From positions 331,031-395,030 of the forward strand of contig NW_003314371.1 of assembly GCF_000143415.4 (NCBI RefSeq): a DNA stretch of 64,000 bases, given 5' to 3'. Under the pieces are notes generated by a model, which was not told the DNA's origin, did no database searches, and saw only the letters and a list, made by a program, of their open reading frames with translations. Made by a program: the position numbers and the translations under genes. The first letter of the stretch is position 1. Each line of letters begins with the position of its first letter. Of this stretch, positions 9,655 to 20,000 are shown piece after piece. This DNA is from Selaginella moellendorffii. Its lineage: Eukaryota; Streptophyta; Lycopodiopsida; Selaginellales; Selaginellaceae.

Positions 9655-11220
9655 ATGGCTGTGGAGATCCTCTTCTTCTGCTGGTTCCTGATCGCAACCC
9701 ATGTTGATCAGGCTGCGGCACAGCCCATACCAGGCATCTACTTCAACCCCGGGAGAACCACTGCAGGGAGCCAGCTCCAATCCAACATAGACTTCGTAGT
9801 CGGGTTCCTCGCGCAGAACACTCCTCCCAATGGCTACGCGACATGTCTCGGCTATGGCAAGACCCCGGACACCGTCTACGCGAACACGGGCTGCTACAAC
9901 CGGCCGGATCAACAAAGCTGCACCGTTTGCATCAACATCGCCTACTCAAGGGCCCAAACCTCGGCTCCACTCACCATCGGTGCTACTGTGTGGCTCAATG
10001 AAACCGTGCACCAGTACGCATGCAGCCTGACCTTCGAAGTATACAACTTCACGGACTCGTTGCTCGCTTCGCGTAAGTGCTTCCAAAGCTCTAAAGTTGT
10101 GGTTTCTCTCAGCTTGCAAAGTTTGCCACTAGATATGCTCGGCATCTTGGGTCCCAATGCCTCGGCTCCAGCGCCTCTTACATCTTTCCGGTTCCCTGGA
10201 TCCTCGAGACTGAACGTGGCTGCTTATTTTGCTGGAGGAGTCGCAGGGATTTGCTTCGTATTTATATGCGGCGTAGTGTTTTTCGTCTTGAGATGGAGAT
10301 GGAGGCCACGGGGAAAGGTCTCGGATTCGGAGAACTCTGTCTATAACATGGGCAATCCAAGGCTGTTTACGTACAACGAGTTGTCCGTGGCCACGGATAG
10401 TTTCAGTGAGGAAAACCAGCTTGGTCAAGGTGGCTTTGGAGTTGTGTACAAGGTAATCTCGTCCAAAGGTGTCCACTCCAGTTAGATTCATAAGTGTTAA
10501 TTGCCAGGCCAATCTCAAGGATGGGACGCAAGTGGCAGTGAAGAAGCTCTCGCTCCACTCCAAGCAGGGAAAGCAAGAGTTTGTCAACGAGCTCAACATT
10601 ATCACAGGGATTCGCCACCGGAATCTTGCCAAGCTCCACGGATATTGCGTCGAAGCCAATGAGAGGCTCTTGGTTTACGAGTTCCTGGAGAACGGCAATC
10701 TCGACAGTGCGCTCTTCCGTTAAGTGTTTGTCTCCACTTCTATTCTTGAAGTTAAAGATCTTATTTTTTTCCTCACAGAAAGTTCTTTGGCCTTGAATTG
10801 GCAATCTCGGTTCCAAATCACGCTCGGGATCGCTCGGGGACTTGCTTACCTGCACGAGGAATCACACTTTCAGATAATCCACAGGGACATCAAGGCCAGC
10901 AACGTTCTCCTCGATGCCAAGTTACAGCCAAAGATATCGGACTTTGGCCTCTCCAAGCTCTTCGATCTGGATGGAGAGTATGGCGTCTCAAAAGTGGCTG
11001 GAACATTGTAAGTTCTCTTCTAGTGGATGATATGGTTGACAGACTTACGTCGTTTTGCAGCGGATATATGGCACCAGAGTATGCGGTTCACAGGAGATTG
11101 TCACCGAAAGCCGAACTGACTCACCGTCAGAAGCCAAGAGCATTAAGACACAGTCGCAAGTGTGTCAGGACTACAGAATATATGATCCTTATACGAGGAA
11201 TTCCAATCCCTTTGCAGTAG
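9655..11220 (+). CDS. Cysteine-rich receptor-like kinase, kinase domain truncated
   Basis: Paralogue of the kinase at 1-1598. Exons 9655-10072, 10133-10452, 10508-10718, 10779-11007 and 11061-11220 give 445 residues. The order is a signal peptide, one DUF26 domain ([14 protein letters not shown]-x8-C-x2-C), a stalk, a membrane segment ([25 protein letters not shown]), then [22 protein letters not shown] and GYMAPEY. After RRLSPKAE, where relatives continue with the KADVFSYG-type subdomain IX, the protein switches to an unrelated basic tail ([15 protein letters not shown]...) and stops at 11220. Subdomains IX-XI are therefore absent. The last 32 bp overlap the 3' end of the convergent cysteine-synthase-like gene. 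It is probably a broken gene, or a receptor without a working kinase. Intron 1 is inferred from the first paralogue; the frame is also open without it. Confidence 0.8.
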
Positions 11221-12721
11221 GAAGGAGGCCATGAGTTGATAGATAGTCTGAATTGTAGAACTTGCTCAGATGGCGTGAACCACTATCGCAAAGAATGGTG
11301 ACGATGGTGTGGCCGGGACCAAGCAAGCGAGCAACCCGCACAGCGCCTACGCAGTTCATCGCCGAGGAGCTGCCGACGAAGATTCCATCCTCTCTCAATA
11401 AGAACCTGTTGCAGGAAAGGCAACCAAGCTCAAAAAGGAAGGCCAAAGAATACAAAACTGACCTCGACATCTCTACGGCTTCCTTGTCAGTGCCTCGGAT
11501 GGCTCCATCAAGTTTAGCCAAAAGGAAATTTTTCGTCAGACGGTTGATGCCAATTCCCTCCGTTATGGTATCGAATGGATTTTTGAGTCTCTTTCCTTCT
11601 GCTTCTTCTCTAGCATACAGGACACCTCTTGAAACCCTGTTATAAAGTCCAGAACCAGGCGGGTCTATCAAGTAACACTTGACTTCTGGCCTTTGATCCT
11701 GCAAGAAGGAAAAAGATCTCTTTGACAAATGCAGCTGGGAAATTACCTTGAGATAGCATGTAATGCCCGCGATTGTGCCACCGGTGCCAGATGCCGCTAC
11801 AAAAGCATCAACTTTGCCTCCAGTTTGCTTCCATATTTCTGGCCCCGTTCCTTGGTAATGAGCCCGAAAGTTTGCCAGGTTCTCAAACTGGTCAGCAAAA
11901 TATCCCCCTTGCGCTTCATCTTTGCTGTCGACGATATGTGTACCATTTTTCGTTGGATTCTTGTCATTTTTATCGAAGGGGCAAACGATCATTCGCTCTT
12001 TGTACTTTGCTTCAGCTTCCTGTGCTCTTCGTCGTGCAATGTTTACGAAGTGGTCCTTATGCGTTATGGAAACCGGTCGAACTCTCTCCACAGTGGCACC
12101 TAGCGCTTCCAGAAGTTGAGCCTACAACGAATGCGTTTTGAGTCATACAAGTGAGAAAGAATTCCAAAACCAACCTTTTCGATTGCTGCATCATCTGGAA
12201 TCACTACATGGCACTTGCAACCACACGCCACGGCAACCATAGCCAGGCTAATGGCAGTGCTTCCAGCGCTTCCTTCGGTGACCACACCTCCAGGACGTAG
12301 CTTTCCGGATTGCAAAGCCTGCAAACACGAGAAAAACGAAAGAAGCAAAGTGACAAAGTAGAGAAAAAAATACAAACAGACCTCTTTGATGATTTTCACA
12401 GCTACTCGATCTTTGATACTTCCTCCAGGATTTAGAAACTCCGCTTTGGCATAAACCTGGCAAGAAACACTGAGCGCTGCTCAAGATCCGTAGAAAACAA
12501 CTCACCTCGCAGCCTGTTGCCTCGGACAAACTCCGAATTTTCACCAGCGGCGTGTTGCCGACAGCTCCCAGAATCCCGTGCGCGTGTTGCCGATCGCAAT
12601 GCGCCGCGCTCCACACGATCTGAGAGCTGCGACGCCGCCGCCGACTGGAGTGCACAATCGCGATGGCGCCAATGACGAGAGCTCCTCCGGAGATCACCAC
12701 CGCGATCGCGAGCTTCCTCAT
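11189..12721 (-). CDS. Membrane-anchored cysteine synthase-like PLP enzyme
   Basis: Fold-type II pyridoxal-phosphate enzyme related to cysteine synthase; closest in layout to the plant and fungal 'cysteine synthase 2' group (yeast YGR012W type). The ATG at 12721 opens an N-terminal hydrophobic anchor (AIAVVISGGALVIGAIAIV) followed by SSRRRRRSS. Then come GAVGNTPLVKI, NPGGSIKDRVA (the PLP lysine), TEGSAGSTAISLAMVA (substrate loop), SGTGGTIAGI (phosphate-binding loop) and GIFVGSSSAMNC. The ends of exons I could check join in frame: about 12721-12507, a short exon with GGSIKDRV, 12319-12176, 12123-11744, 11698-11463 and 11417-11189. Its true substrate is uncertain; this group is set apart from the soluble O-acetylserine (thiol) lyases. 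A decayed fragment of the same gene type lies at 8245-8335. Confidence 0.88.
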
Positions 12722-12789
12722 ACTGACCTAAAACATTTGGTGGAATTTAACGGGCAAATGTACAAAGATCGCAATAAAGAGAATTTAAT

Positions 12790-15244
12790 CTATCCCAGGT
12801 ATTGGACGGCCTGGATTTCTTGGTTCCGTCGCTCTTGCCTGAGGCGCTTGGAATACGATGGAAGATGTAATCTCTTCGTTCTCGTGGCTTGTTTCATAGT
12901 CTCGAAAGTCGGCATGCTGTCAAATCCTCCAGGAGGAGCCATGGATTTTCTGGAAAGATCACTCGAGCAATATAAGTTCTTGACCACTCTGGATTGAAAA
13001 GCTTACCTCGCAAGGACTGGGAGCTTGAGCGGATCCTCGGGCTTTGGTATTTGTTCTCCTCCTTCACCACCAGCAGCAGTGGCATCAGGAGCTCCAGGAG
13101 CTCCAGGAGCCTGTTGAAGATATGCCGAGAGAGATGAGTACGTTATAGATTGGAACGCTCCGTTACCTGAGGAACGATTTCGGCGGGAGGAGCAACGACG
13201 GACTTCTTCGGGGACAGAGTAACAGATTTTCTGGGAGCAGCGGCAGCGGCAGCAGCAGCATCGATTGTCGGAGCGGGGACAACCGGTGGTAAAGTCACTA
13301 CAGTCGTCTGATCCTCGGGAGATTTTTCATCTCTGGGTAGCTGTTCCGGTGTTGGCTTCGTCACTGCTGGTTTCAGGATTGGCAGAGTCCTTGTGGCGAT
13401 GCCGGGAGGATCAGCAGGCATGAAACTCTTGAATGTCATTTCTCGTTTAGTGTTTTCTTCCTCAGATAGCTGCTCCAAGTAACTAGAGATTAAGAAAATA
13501 CTGTCAGAAATGAAACCAGATAAACGACTTTGGTACCTCAAACACAGCATTTCTCTTGGTGGAACAAGCGGACTTCCTTGCTTCACTAAAGGATCACCAG
13601 TGATGACATTGACCAGGTGATACTGATCCTCCACTCTGCGTTGCAAATTAAGTACATCCTAGCGCTGCTTAGAAAGATACCACTTACTCTTTCATTTGCC
13701 TTTTGCCAGTCCGACCCGTCTCCTCCAAAAGGACTTGCAAGCCCTGACCCAAGTTGCCGTATACGCCTTCCCACTGATCTTGGCCATTTCTCTTTGCCAC
13801 GATCTTTTCAAGCCTGCTTGGACAGCTTACATTACAGAGACCATAGAAAAGATAGTCATACCCGCTGGGCCATCTCAGGCACTTCGCAAATCTCAAAAAT
13901 CTGCAGAGGTAACAGAATAGCTCAGCAGAGTTATAATCAGAGGAAAGTATACATACGGCACACATCCTTCTCCCTCCTTATCCGCATAAGGAATCAATCT
14001 TCGAAACTCTTCGTCCGTGTAGTATACACCAAACTGCTCTAAACTAGTACGCAAGTCCTCGTAACTAACCTGCAGAGACGAAACAATGAAACTAGTTCTA
14101 GGAAAGAAACTAAGTAAAAGAAAACACCCATGTAATGCTAGTTATATCACTGACCCTATCTGTACTGTTTGGATCAAAATGTTTGCACGCATCTGGAAGC
14201 TGGCCTGACTTCCAATACAACTGCACAATCGAAAACAAGGATTTAGAAAAAAGAAGAATGTAAGAAGAGTTCGAATGCAAGACGTACTTTCTCCATCAAT
14301 CTGTCGATTACAGGCTCTCCTCCGGATTGCCATAACCGTTTTCGAGGAGCTATCATTTTCCTCTTGAGCCTCTTGAACTCTGGAGCGTTTGTTTGTAAGT
14401 AAATAGTCATAATGTAAACTTTCTAAAGGAAACTTACTTTGTTCGGCTGTCTCCTCAGGCTCAGTGGGATATAGCGGTTCCAATGGATTCGATCTGGGAT
14501 TTCTGTCGAATCCAAATCTCTTCTTCCCGATATTGATGTCGAAAAGCTCAAGCCCCGTGCCAACCTTGCACCGAAATCGTCTATGAACACAAAGAATTCA
14601 GTCAGTAAACAAACACGCAGAATAAACTTAAGCAGCTCACTCGCGAGTCCATTTTGCAGGATGAGACTTCTTATCAAACAATATGTCCTCGAGACGAACA
14701 CGCACGGGGCCTTTGAAAAGAATCCTTGGTTTAGCACCAACAATGTCGCTCACATCCAGGAGATCGGTTACTCTGTTGGAAAATATCTGGAGAAACCACC
14801 ACAGCCGAACGTAAGGAATAATCTAAGCAGAGGAGAAAAGCACCTGATCACCAGCTGGGAGGAGATTTGGACCCTCAGGAATTACGTAATCTGGATCCAA
14901 AGGATTGACGCAGCGATCAGTAATAAGTCGCCTCGATGGTCGCTTCTTCCTGTAAAGATCTTGCGGCAGCCATGTATCTGGAAACATTTTGCTGGCGTCC
15001 TGCATTCCAAAACCTGTGCTTCGTGAGTTTGGTGGATGAAATTTTCAATCGAAGTCTAAGAAGAAGATCTAGGAAATAATTTTTTCTTTCTTACTTCTGG
15101 ATGTAGATACGTCCTGATGGTGGGAGCAAATCTAGCTCCTTCGATGTCGTCCGTGGTGAGCGAACGAGGGATGCCCTTGGGCACCATGCACCGGTGGACA
15201 TCCCCATGGTTGGCGTAGGGCGCCCAATCGATCGTCTCCGCCAT
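12790..15244 (-). CDS. Unknown protein, candidate axonemal/ciliary component
   Basis: Many short exons read from the ATG at 15244 to the TAG at 12790. The N-terminus (MAETIDWAPYANHGD...) carries IEGAR and, further on, DVSDIVGAKPR, together with CVNPLDPDYVIPEGPN. From memory, such 'D-I-x-G-A-x-P' and 'NPLDPxY' segments occur in flagellar or axonemal proteins of protists and algae; I could not verify this. Later parts are RVRLEDILFDKK, DDFGARLARGL, a stretch with an EF-hand-like outline (VSYEDLRTSLEQFGVYYTDEEFRRLIPYAD), a Pro/Ala-rich linker (VVPAPTIDAAAAAAAAP, PGAPGAPGAP) and a basic tail (MPTFETMKQATRTKRLHLPSYSKRLRQERR). Motile sperm in lycophytes would explain a ciliary gene. The function remains unassigned, and the last exon (12790-12987) is the least certain. 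Confidence 0.6.
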
Positions 15245-15624
15245 CGCGCGCCTCCCTCTTCTTCTTCCTCTCCCCTTTTCTCACCTGTGTCTCCAAAATC
15301 CCCTCATCTTACTCGAGCTGTGAAGCTCCAGACCGCCCCAGGAATCTCCTCCCAACGCCAGGAATCAAGGCGAGGTGCTGCTGATCGCATTGTGCTCGCA
15401 AATTACCTCCGCATCATCCAAGATCTCGAGGGATCGGGCGCGCTCCCTCCACTGCTCTCTTGCTGTTCATTCCTCCAAGAGGTGCGCGGCCACGCTGCTG
15501 ACGCGGCTAGGGTTTTGCAGCCACTACAAGTGTACGGCCAGAAATGGGCGGGAGAAAATTTTCAAAAGCTTCAAAGCCCTAAGAACTAAACTGGTAATTA
15601 GGGCTAGGGCTTATGTTCTACCCT
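15245..15624. other. Intergenic region upstream of the U3 promoter
   Basis: It holds the promoter side of the 15244 gene (reading left) and distal upstream sequence of the U3 gene. The open frames here are short and show no domain. I see nothing else. Confidence 0.5.
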
Positions 15625-15666
15625 ATCCCACATGCCCTGGCGCACGTGAAGAGGGCCAAGATATAA
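15625..15666 (+). promoter_or_regulatory. Plant snRNA-type promoter: USE plus TATA box
   Basis: ATCCCACATGC at 15625-15635 matches the plant upstream sequence element (consensus RTCCCACATCG) except at the last bases. ATATAA at 15661-15666 is the TATA-like box. The gap between them is 25 bp. Plant Pol III-transcribed small RNA genes (U3, U6) use about 25 bp, whereas Pol II ones (U1, U2) use about 33-34, so this promoter should recruit Pol III. The RNA start is about 24-29 bp beyond the TATA box. Confidence 0.85.
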
Positions 15667-15689
15667 CAAGCTCCATGAACAAAGCTTTC

Positions 15690-15905
15690 ACGACTGTACT
15701 TGAACAGGATCTGTTCTCTAGGTCGTACTTCAGTCCATACCCAGAGGTATAGACAAACCGATATGCCCGGACGATGAGTCCGAGAGCCCACCGGCTTGAG
15801 CGCGACCGTACGGGTGCTTGGTGCTATTGTGCCATGCGGCCCATAGATGACCGTTCACTCCGAGCTTGCTCGGTTGTGAAGGCCGGGCGGGCAGTCTGAC
15901 GGGTC
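15690..15905 (+). ncRNA. U3: U3 small nucleolar RNA
   Basis: About 216 nt. The 5' domain contains ACTTGAACAGGATCTGTTC, the box A'/A region that pairs with pre-18S rRNA, followed by CTAGGTCGTAC closing the 5' hairpin. Further on are a C'-like box (CGATGAG, about 15772), the 3' domain with box C (ATAGATGACCG, about 15844) and TTGTGAAGG (about 15874), and box D GTCTGA at 15894-15899. The order and spacing are those of plant U3. The RNA guides early cleavages of the 35S precursor in the small-subunit processome, where IMP4 (encoded 10 kb away) also acts. The 5' end was set by analogy with known plant U3 (starts ACGAC); the 3' end is approximate. Confidence 0.9.
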
Positions 15906-15911
15906 CAAAAC

Positions 15912-15919
15912 TTTCTTTT
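15912..15919 (+). terminator. Pol III T-run terminator of U3
   Basis: TTTCTTTT lies about 10 nt after box D and its 3' stem. A run of four T residues is enough for Pol III release, in agreement with the Pol III-type promoter spacing. Confidence 0.6.
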
Positions 15920-16000
15920 ACCTTTAGATAATGACCTTTTCAGATATAACATGACGTAACTTCTTACAGATACATTACATCGTCTAACATTGATTTCTCG

Positions 16001-16876
16001 CTATAAGGTATAGCTATTCTCGCTTGGAACACCAAACGTTATTCTGTTGGCGAGCTTTCTCAAGTTGGTCATCTTATATTTTTCCTTGGTCTTGCGAAGC
16101 CTCCTCCCGCCGCGTTTCTTCTTTGATTCTCCAACCCGGGGAACTGGCAAGGGCGTGGCGGACTTTAGAAGTGGCCGCTCTTGCCACTTGTTGATCGTCT
16201 TAAGTATCTCCTCGCGTAGAGCTCTCCCAATCTCGCCACCTTTAGTGCTGTTGATCGTCGTGGTAGCATCCACACGAGCTGCTAATGCTGCCTTTGAGCA
16301 AACGAGGCGACACGCCCTGTTTCGAAGCGGCGGTGGCGTGGACTGTACAATCTCACACTCGAAAACATGCCCCATCCCATTGTTCTTCACCGTCGCTGAT
16401 GAGAATCCTAATAGATCGTCGATCTCCTCCCTGCCTAGAAGCTTTACGTTGCATGCCGGCATGCTAGCCAGCGACACGAGCCCGCCAGCTTCTTCGATGA
16501 GCTTTGCGGTTATGGAGCTCCCCAGAATGGCTGACAAGTTTGGAGCGGCAGAGCTCGTCTCGCTCTCCAAGAACCCTAAAACCTCCTTTCTTGTCTCCGT
16601 GAGCTCGATAATCCTATCGCATGCATCTAACACGCGCTGCAAATCAGAGTCCTCCAGTGTTGGCATGTCCATTGTCGAGAAGAGCATCGAAATCGCCAGC
16701 GCTGTTGGAGCTGGAAGATCTTCCAGACTAACTTCACTAAGATCCATCTTGTTCCCAATCTTTTTCACTAGCCGCGCATAATCTAATGGATCCCTCACCA
16801 TTAACTCTAGTTCTTTGAACCTCCTCCCGTACATAGTTTTCACGAAATCATACAAGCTTTCAATCTCCTTCTCCAT
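16001..16876 (-). CDS. PRP31-like Nop-domain protein, intronless retrocopy
   Basis: 291 residues from the ATG at 16876. The open frame continues upstream for seven codons but has no ATG there. It resembles the central part of PRP31, the U4/U6 snRNP protein needed for tri-snRNP assembly: DPLDYARLVKKIGN, the Nop domain with APNLSAILGSSITAKLIEEAGG, LASMPACNVKLLG, QSTPPPLRNRACRLVCSKAALAARVD, and a basic end KKKRGGRRLRKTKEKY and MTNLRKLANRITFG. Full-length PRP31 is near 490 residues; this copy lacks most of the acidic N-terminus and everything after the ITFGVPE-like point. It has no intron in a region where neighbours have one every 100-300 bp, so it is best read as a retroposed copy. Its reading frame is intact. 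Several core positions differ from the canonical protein. Confidence 0.8.
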   Translation of the reverse strand: MEKEIESLYDFVKTMYGRRFKELELMVRDPLDYARLVKKIGNKMDLSEVSLEDLPAPTALAISMLFSTMDMPTLEDSDLQRVLDACDRIIELTETRKEVLGFLESETSSAAPNLSAILGSSITAKLIEEAGGLVSLASMPACNVKLLGREEIDDLLGFSSATVKNNGMGHVFECEIVQSTPPPLRNRACRLVCSKAALAARVDATTTINSTKGGEIGRALREEILKTINKWQERPLLKSATPLPVPRVGESKKKRGGRRLRKTKEKYKMTNLRKLANRITFGVPSENSYTL

Positions 16877-17059
16877 TCTGATTTGCCCTAAGTCCAATCC
16901 TTCAATTTATAGTACTACTACAAAAGGTATACAAAACTAATTACAATCCTTTATTTTCCTGTATTGTTTAATGAAAACCCCTAAAACCCTCGCATAGCTG
17001 CCACGTCATACGAAGATGGAGTGGCATTCCAGTTTCTAGGTTGAGGAGGAGCGGCCGCG

Positions 17060-20000
17060 ATGGATCAGCGCCCCGCCAGTACGTCTTTCTCTCCCTTTCT
17101 CGCGTCGCAGCTCTTCCTCCTCTCGATCGAGCGCCATTTCCGAGCTGATCGCCAGGAGGATGAGAAATGCCAGATCTTTCTTCTTTTTTCGTTTCCTCTT
17201 CGCGATCGAAGCTAACGTCGTTCTTCTCCAGCGGTGCCGGCGTCATCGCTCTCGGAGATACGCTTTGGATTGCTGTCCCCGGCGGATATTGTGAGTTTCA
17301 AGCGCTTTGTTTTTTTTTTTTCTCCCTCTGACTCTTCCTCTCCTCGTTGTGTTCCAGGTCAGTCTCTCCGTTCGCTCTATCAGCAAGCCTGCCGATGTTA
17401 GCGATCCCTGCCTCGGACTTCCTTGCATTCGTGGGAGCAAGTGTTTATCGTGTGGAGCCAATGAGCCAAAGGAATGCCCGGGTAGGCATTCTTTTCATGT
17501 TTTCTTTTCTCTGTTCCTTCTTTGTCTAACTGGATCCTTCTTCCAGGCCATTTTGGTCGCTTGGAGCTCTTAACCCCGGTCTACCACCCAGAGCATTTGC
17601 GAAAGCTTTGCAAGGTTCTGGGGATGGTTTGCTTGAAATGTGGCAAACCGAGGAAAAAGCCTGGGAGGAAAGAGGAAGAAGTGGACGTAAAGGAAGAGAA
17701 AGACGAAGAGGATGAAGCGAAGCAACAAGAACAGACGGCAGCTGAGAAGGGAAAAGCTATAGTGAAACATAGCTCGTGTCCCGCTGAAGAAAAGCAACAA
17801 GAACAGACGGCAGCTGAGAAGGGAAAAGCCATAGTGAAACATAGCTCGTGTCCCGCGGGGATCAACGATCCGACTATTTCCTACTTCACCATATCCGATA
17901 GCGAGGACGAAGGGCTTTTCATTGTGGACATAATGGCTGAAGATGCCAAAAAGGTACTTTCAACTGACCTGCATTCCTTGTTCACTGTAACGTAACATCT
18001 TTACAGGCCCGCTGCGAGTTTTGTGATGGAAGCTACAAATATCCCAACGTTAGAGTCCTTTCAATGAAGTTCCAGAAGTATCGGATTGAAGGAATTCGTT
18101 TGGAGTGTCCAGGCACAAAACCTCCTCCGAATGGGTACTGGAACTTTCTCGGAGGAGCTTTGAAGGGACGTCGGAAAGTGAAACTGACTCCCATTCAGGC
18201 AAGTTTGCTGTGATTATTTCTAGTCGTTTATGTTACTGTTATTAACTGTGGAAACTCTAGGCACTATCAATCCTGAAAAAGGTCCCAGCGAGGGTCTTAC
18301 CCGGCGTAGATGTTGAGGCGTTCGTGCTGGAAAAGCTTCCAGTTCCTCCAAACTGCATGCAGTCTTTACTAGACGTGAGTAGTTCCTCTATTCGTCTTTC
18401 TTGTGTTTGCAATTAACAAAGCAACAGCCGAGGACTGGAAACGTCTCATTTTCAAGCAGTGGAGCGATTCAGACACTGCGGAAGCTCGTGATGGAGAATG
18501 CAAAGTTCGTTGACAGCTCGCCGAAAGCTTTGAAGACAAAATGGAAGACCCTGCAACACCTCATCTCGCAGTATCTGCGCCTGAAAGGCTGCCCAAAGGT
18601 ATTCTTCTTGTGTATTTTATCCGTTGACACTATTCGCTGATAAACTTTGATCTTTACAGATACGTAATAATCTCGAGCCTTCGACGAGGCCAGGAGTGAC
18701 TGTGAAATGCGCCGAAATCTGGAAGAATAACGTGACTGACACTATCTTGTCGAAGATGACACAGTACTGTGCCATTGCGCTGCTCACTGGCGACGCTTAC
18801 CTTGGTGTAGAGGAGATTCTCATCCCGGATGAGATATCTAGGCAGGTGACGCTGCCAGAACGAGTGACATCCTTCAACGCTGACAAGCTTCAAGCAATTG
18901 TCAACGACTTACAGGTATGCTTAGCATGTTTGTATTGTTTTGGATTCGATTTTCGTGAGTACCAGGTCGGTTTCATCGAGCAAAACGGCGTCACTTGTGA
19001 CCTGCGAGGCCAGTCCGCTGAGAGAAGGCAGTTGGAGATTGGAGCTGTCGTTCATCGCCCTGTGCGGGATGGGGATCTTGTTTTCGTGAGCCGGCACCCG
19101 GCGGTTTACAAACACTCAGTCATAGCGCTTACTGCAAGGATCCATCCCGGGAAGTCTTTCAGAATCAACCCTTTGGTGTGCTCTCCTCTCAAAGGAGACT
19201 TTGATGGAGACCGGCTGCACGTTTACTTCCCGCAGGCCGAGGACGCAAGAGTGGAGACGAGAGAACTGATGGGACTGAAGCAACAGTTTCAGGCGTTATC
19301 AAGCGGAAATCCGGTGATAAGTTTGACGCAAGACATGCTAGTTGCAGCGTACATGCTGGTTTCGAGGCACAGTTTCTTTACAGCTCCACAAATACAGCAG
19401 CTGGGTCTTCACGCTGATCGGTGGTCGCTACCAGATCCAGCGATTGTCAAGCCACGGGCGCTGTGGACAGGTTTCCAGGCATTTGGACTGTTACTGCCTT
19501 CGGAGTTGGCATTCTCCACGAGGACGGGAGTCTTGATTTCCGACGGGGAGCTTGTTACTGCCGGTGACGATGGTAGCTGGCTGGGAGGGGGGACCGACTC
19601 TTTGTTACGTGCTATCCACGAGAAGTTTGGCGTTGCAGAAGCAATCGCGTACCTTGATTCCTGTTGCTCGATGTTGAAAGAGTTCCTACATATCGAAGGC
19701 TTCAGCATTGGCTTGGGAGACTTCAGCGTCAGCGACAGGCAGAGAGAAGCGATTTCGGAGCTTCTGGCGTATGCTAAAGAAAATTACGTGGAGGAGCAGG
19801 ACTTCAGGGACGTTGAGCGGTGCCTAGAAGTTAAGATAAAGAACGAGACGACGAAAGAGAACAGACTGCATATGATGATGAAAGCAGGCAGCAAAGGGTC
19901 CGCGTCTTCGGCGAGAATTCACGTCGCCTGTTTAGGCGTCCAGGTTGTTCACGGTCGCTCGGAATTCATCGACAAGTCGTTTTGGAGTGGATTAGACCCG

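Noticed and set aside
15765-15800. Hammerhead-ribozyme-like core (CGATGAGTCCGAGAG)
   Set aside because: It lies inside the U3 snoRNA, where it is the C'-box region; the catalytic CUGAUGA and GAAA sequences and the third stem are not present together.
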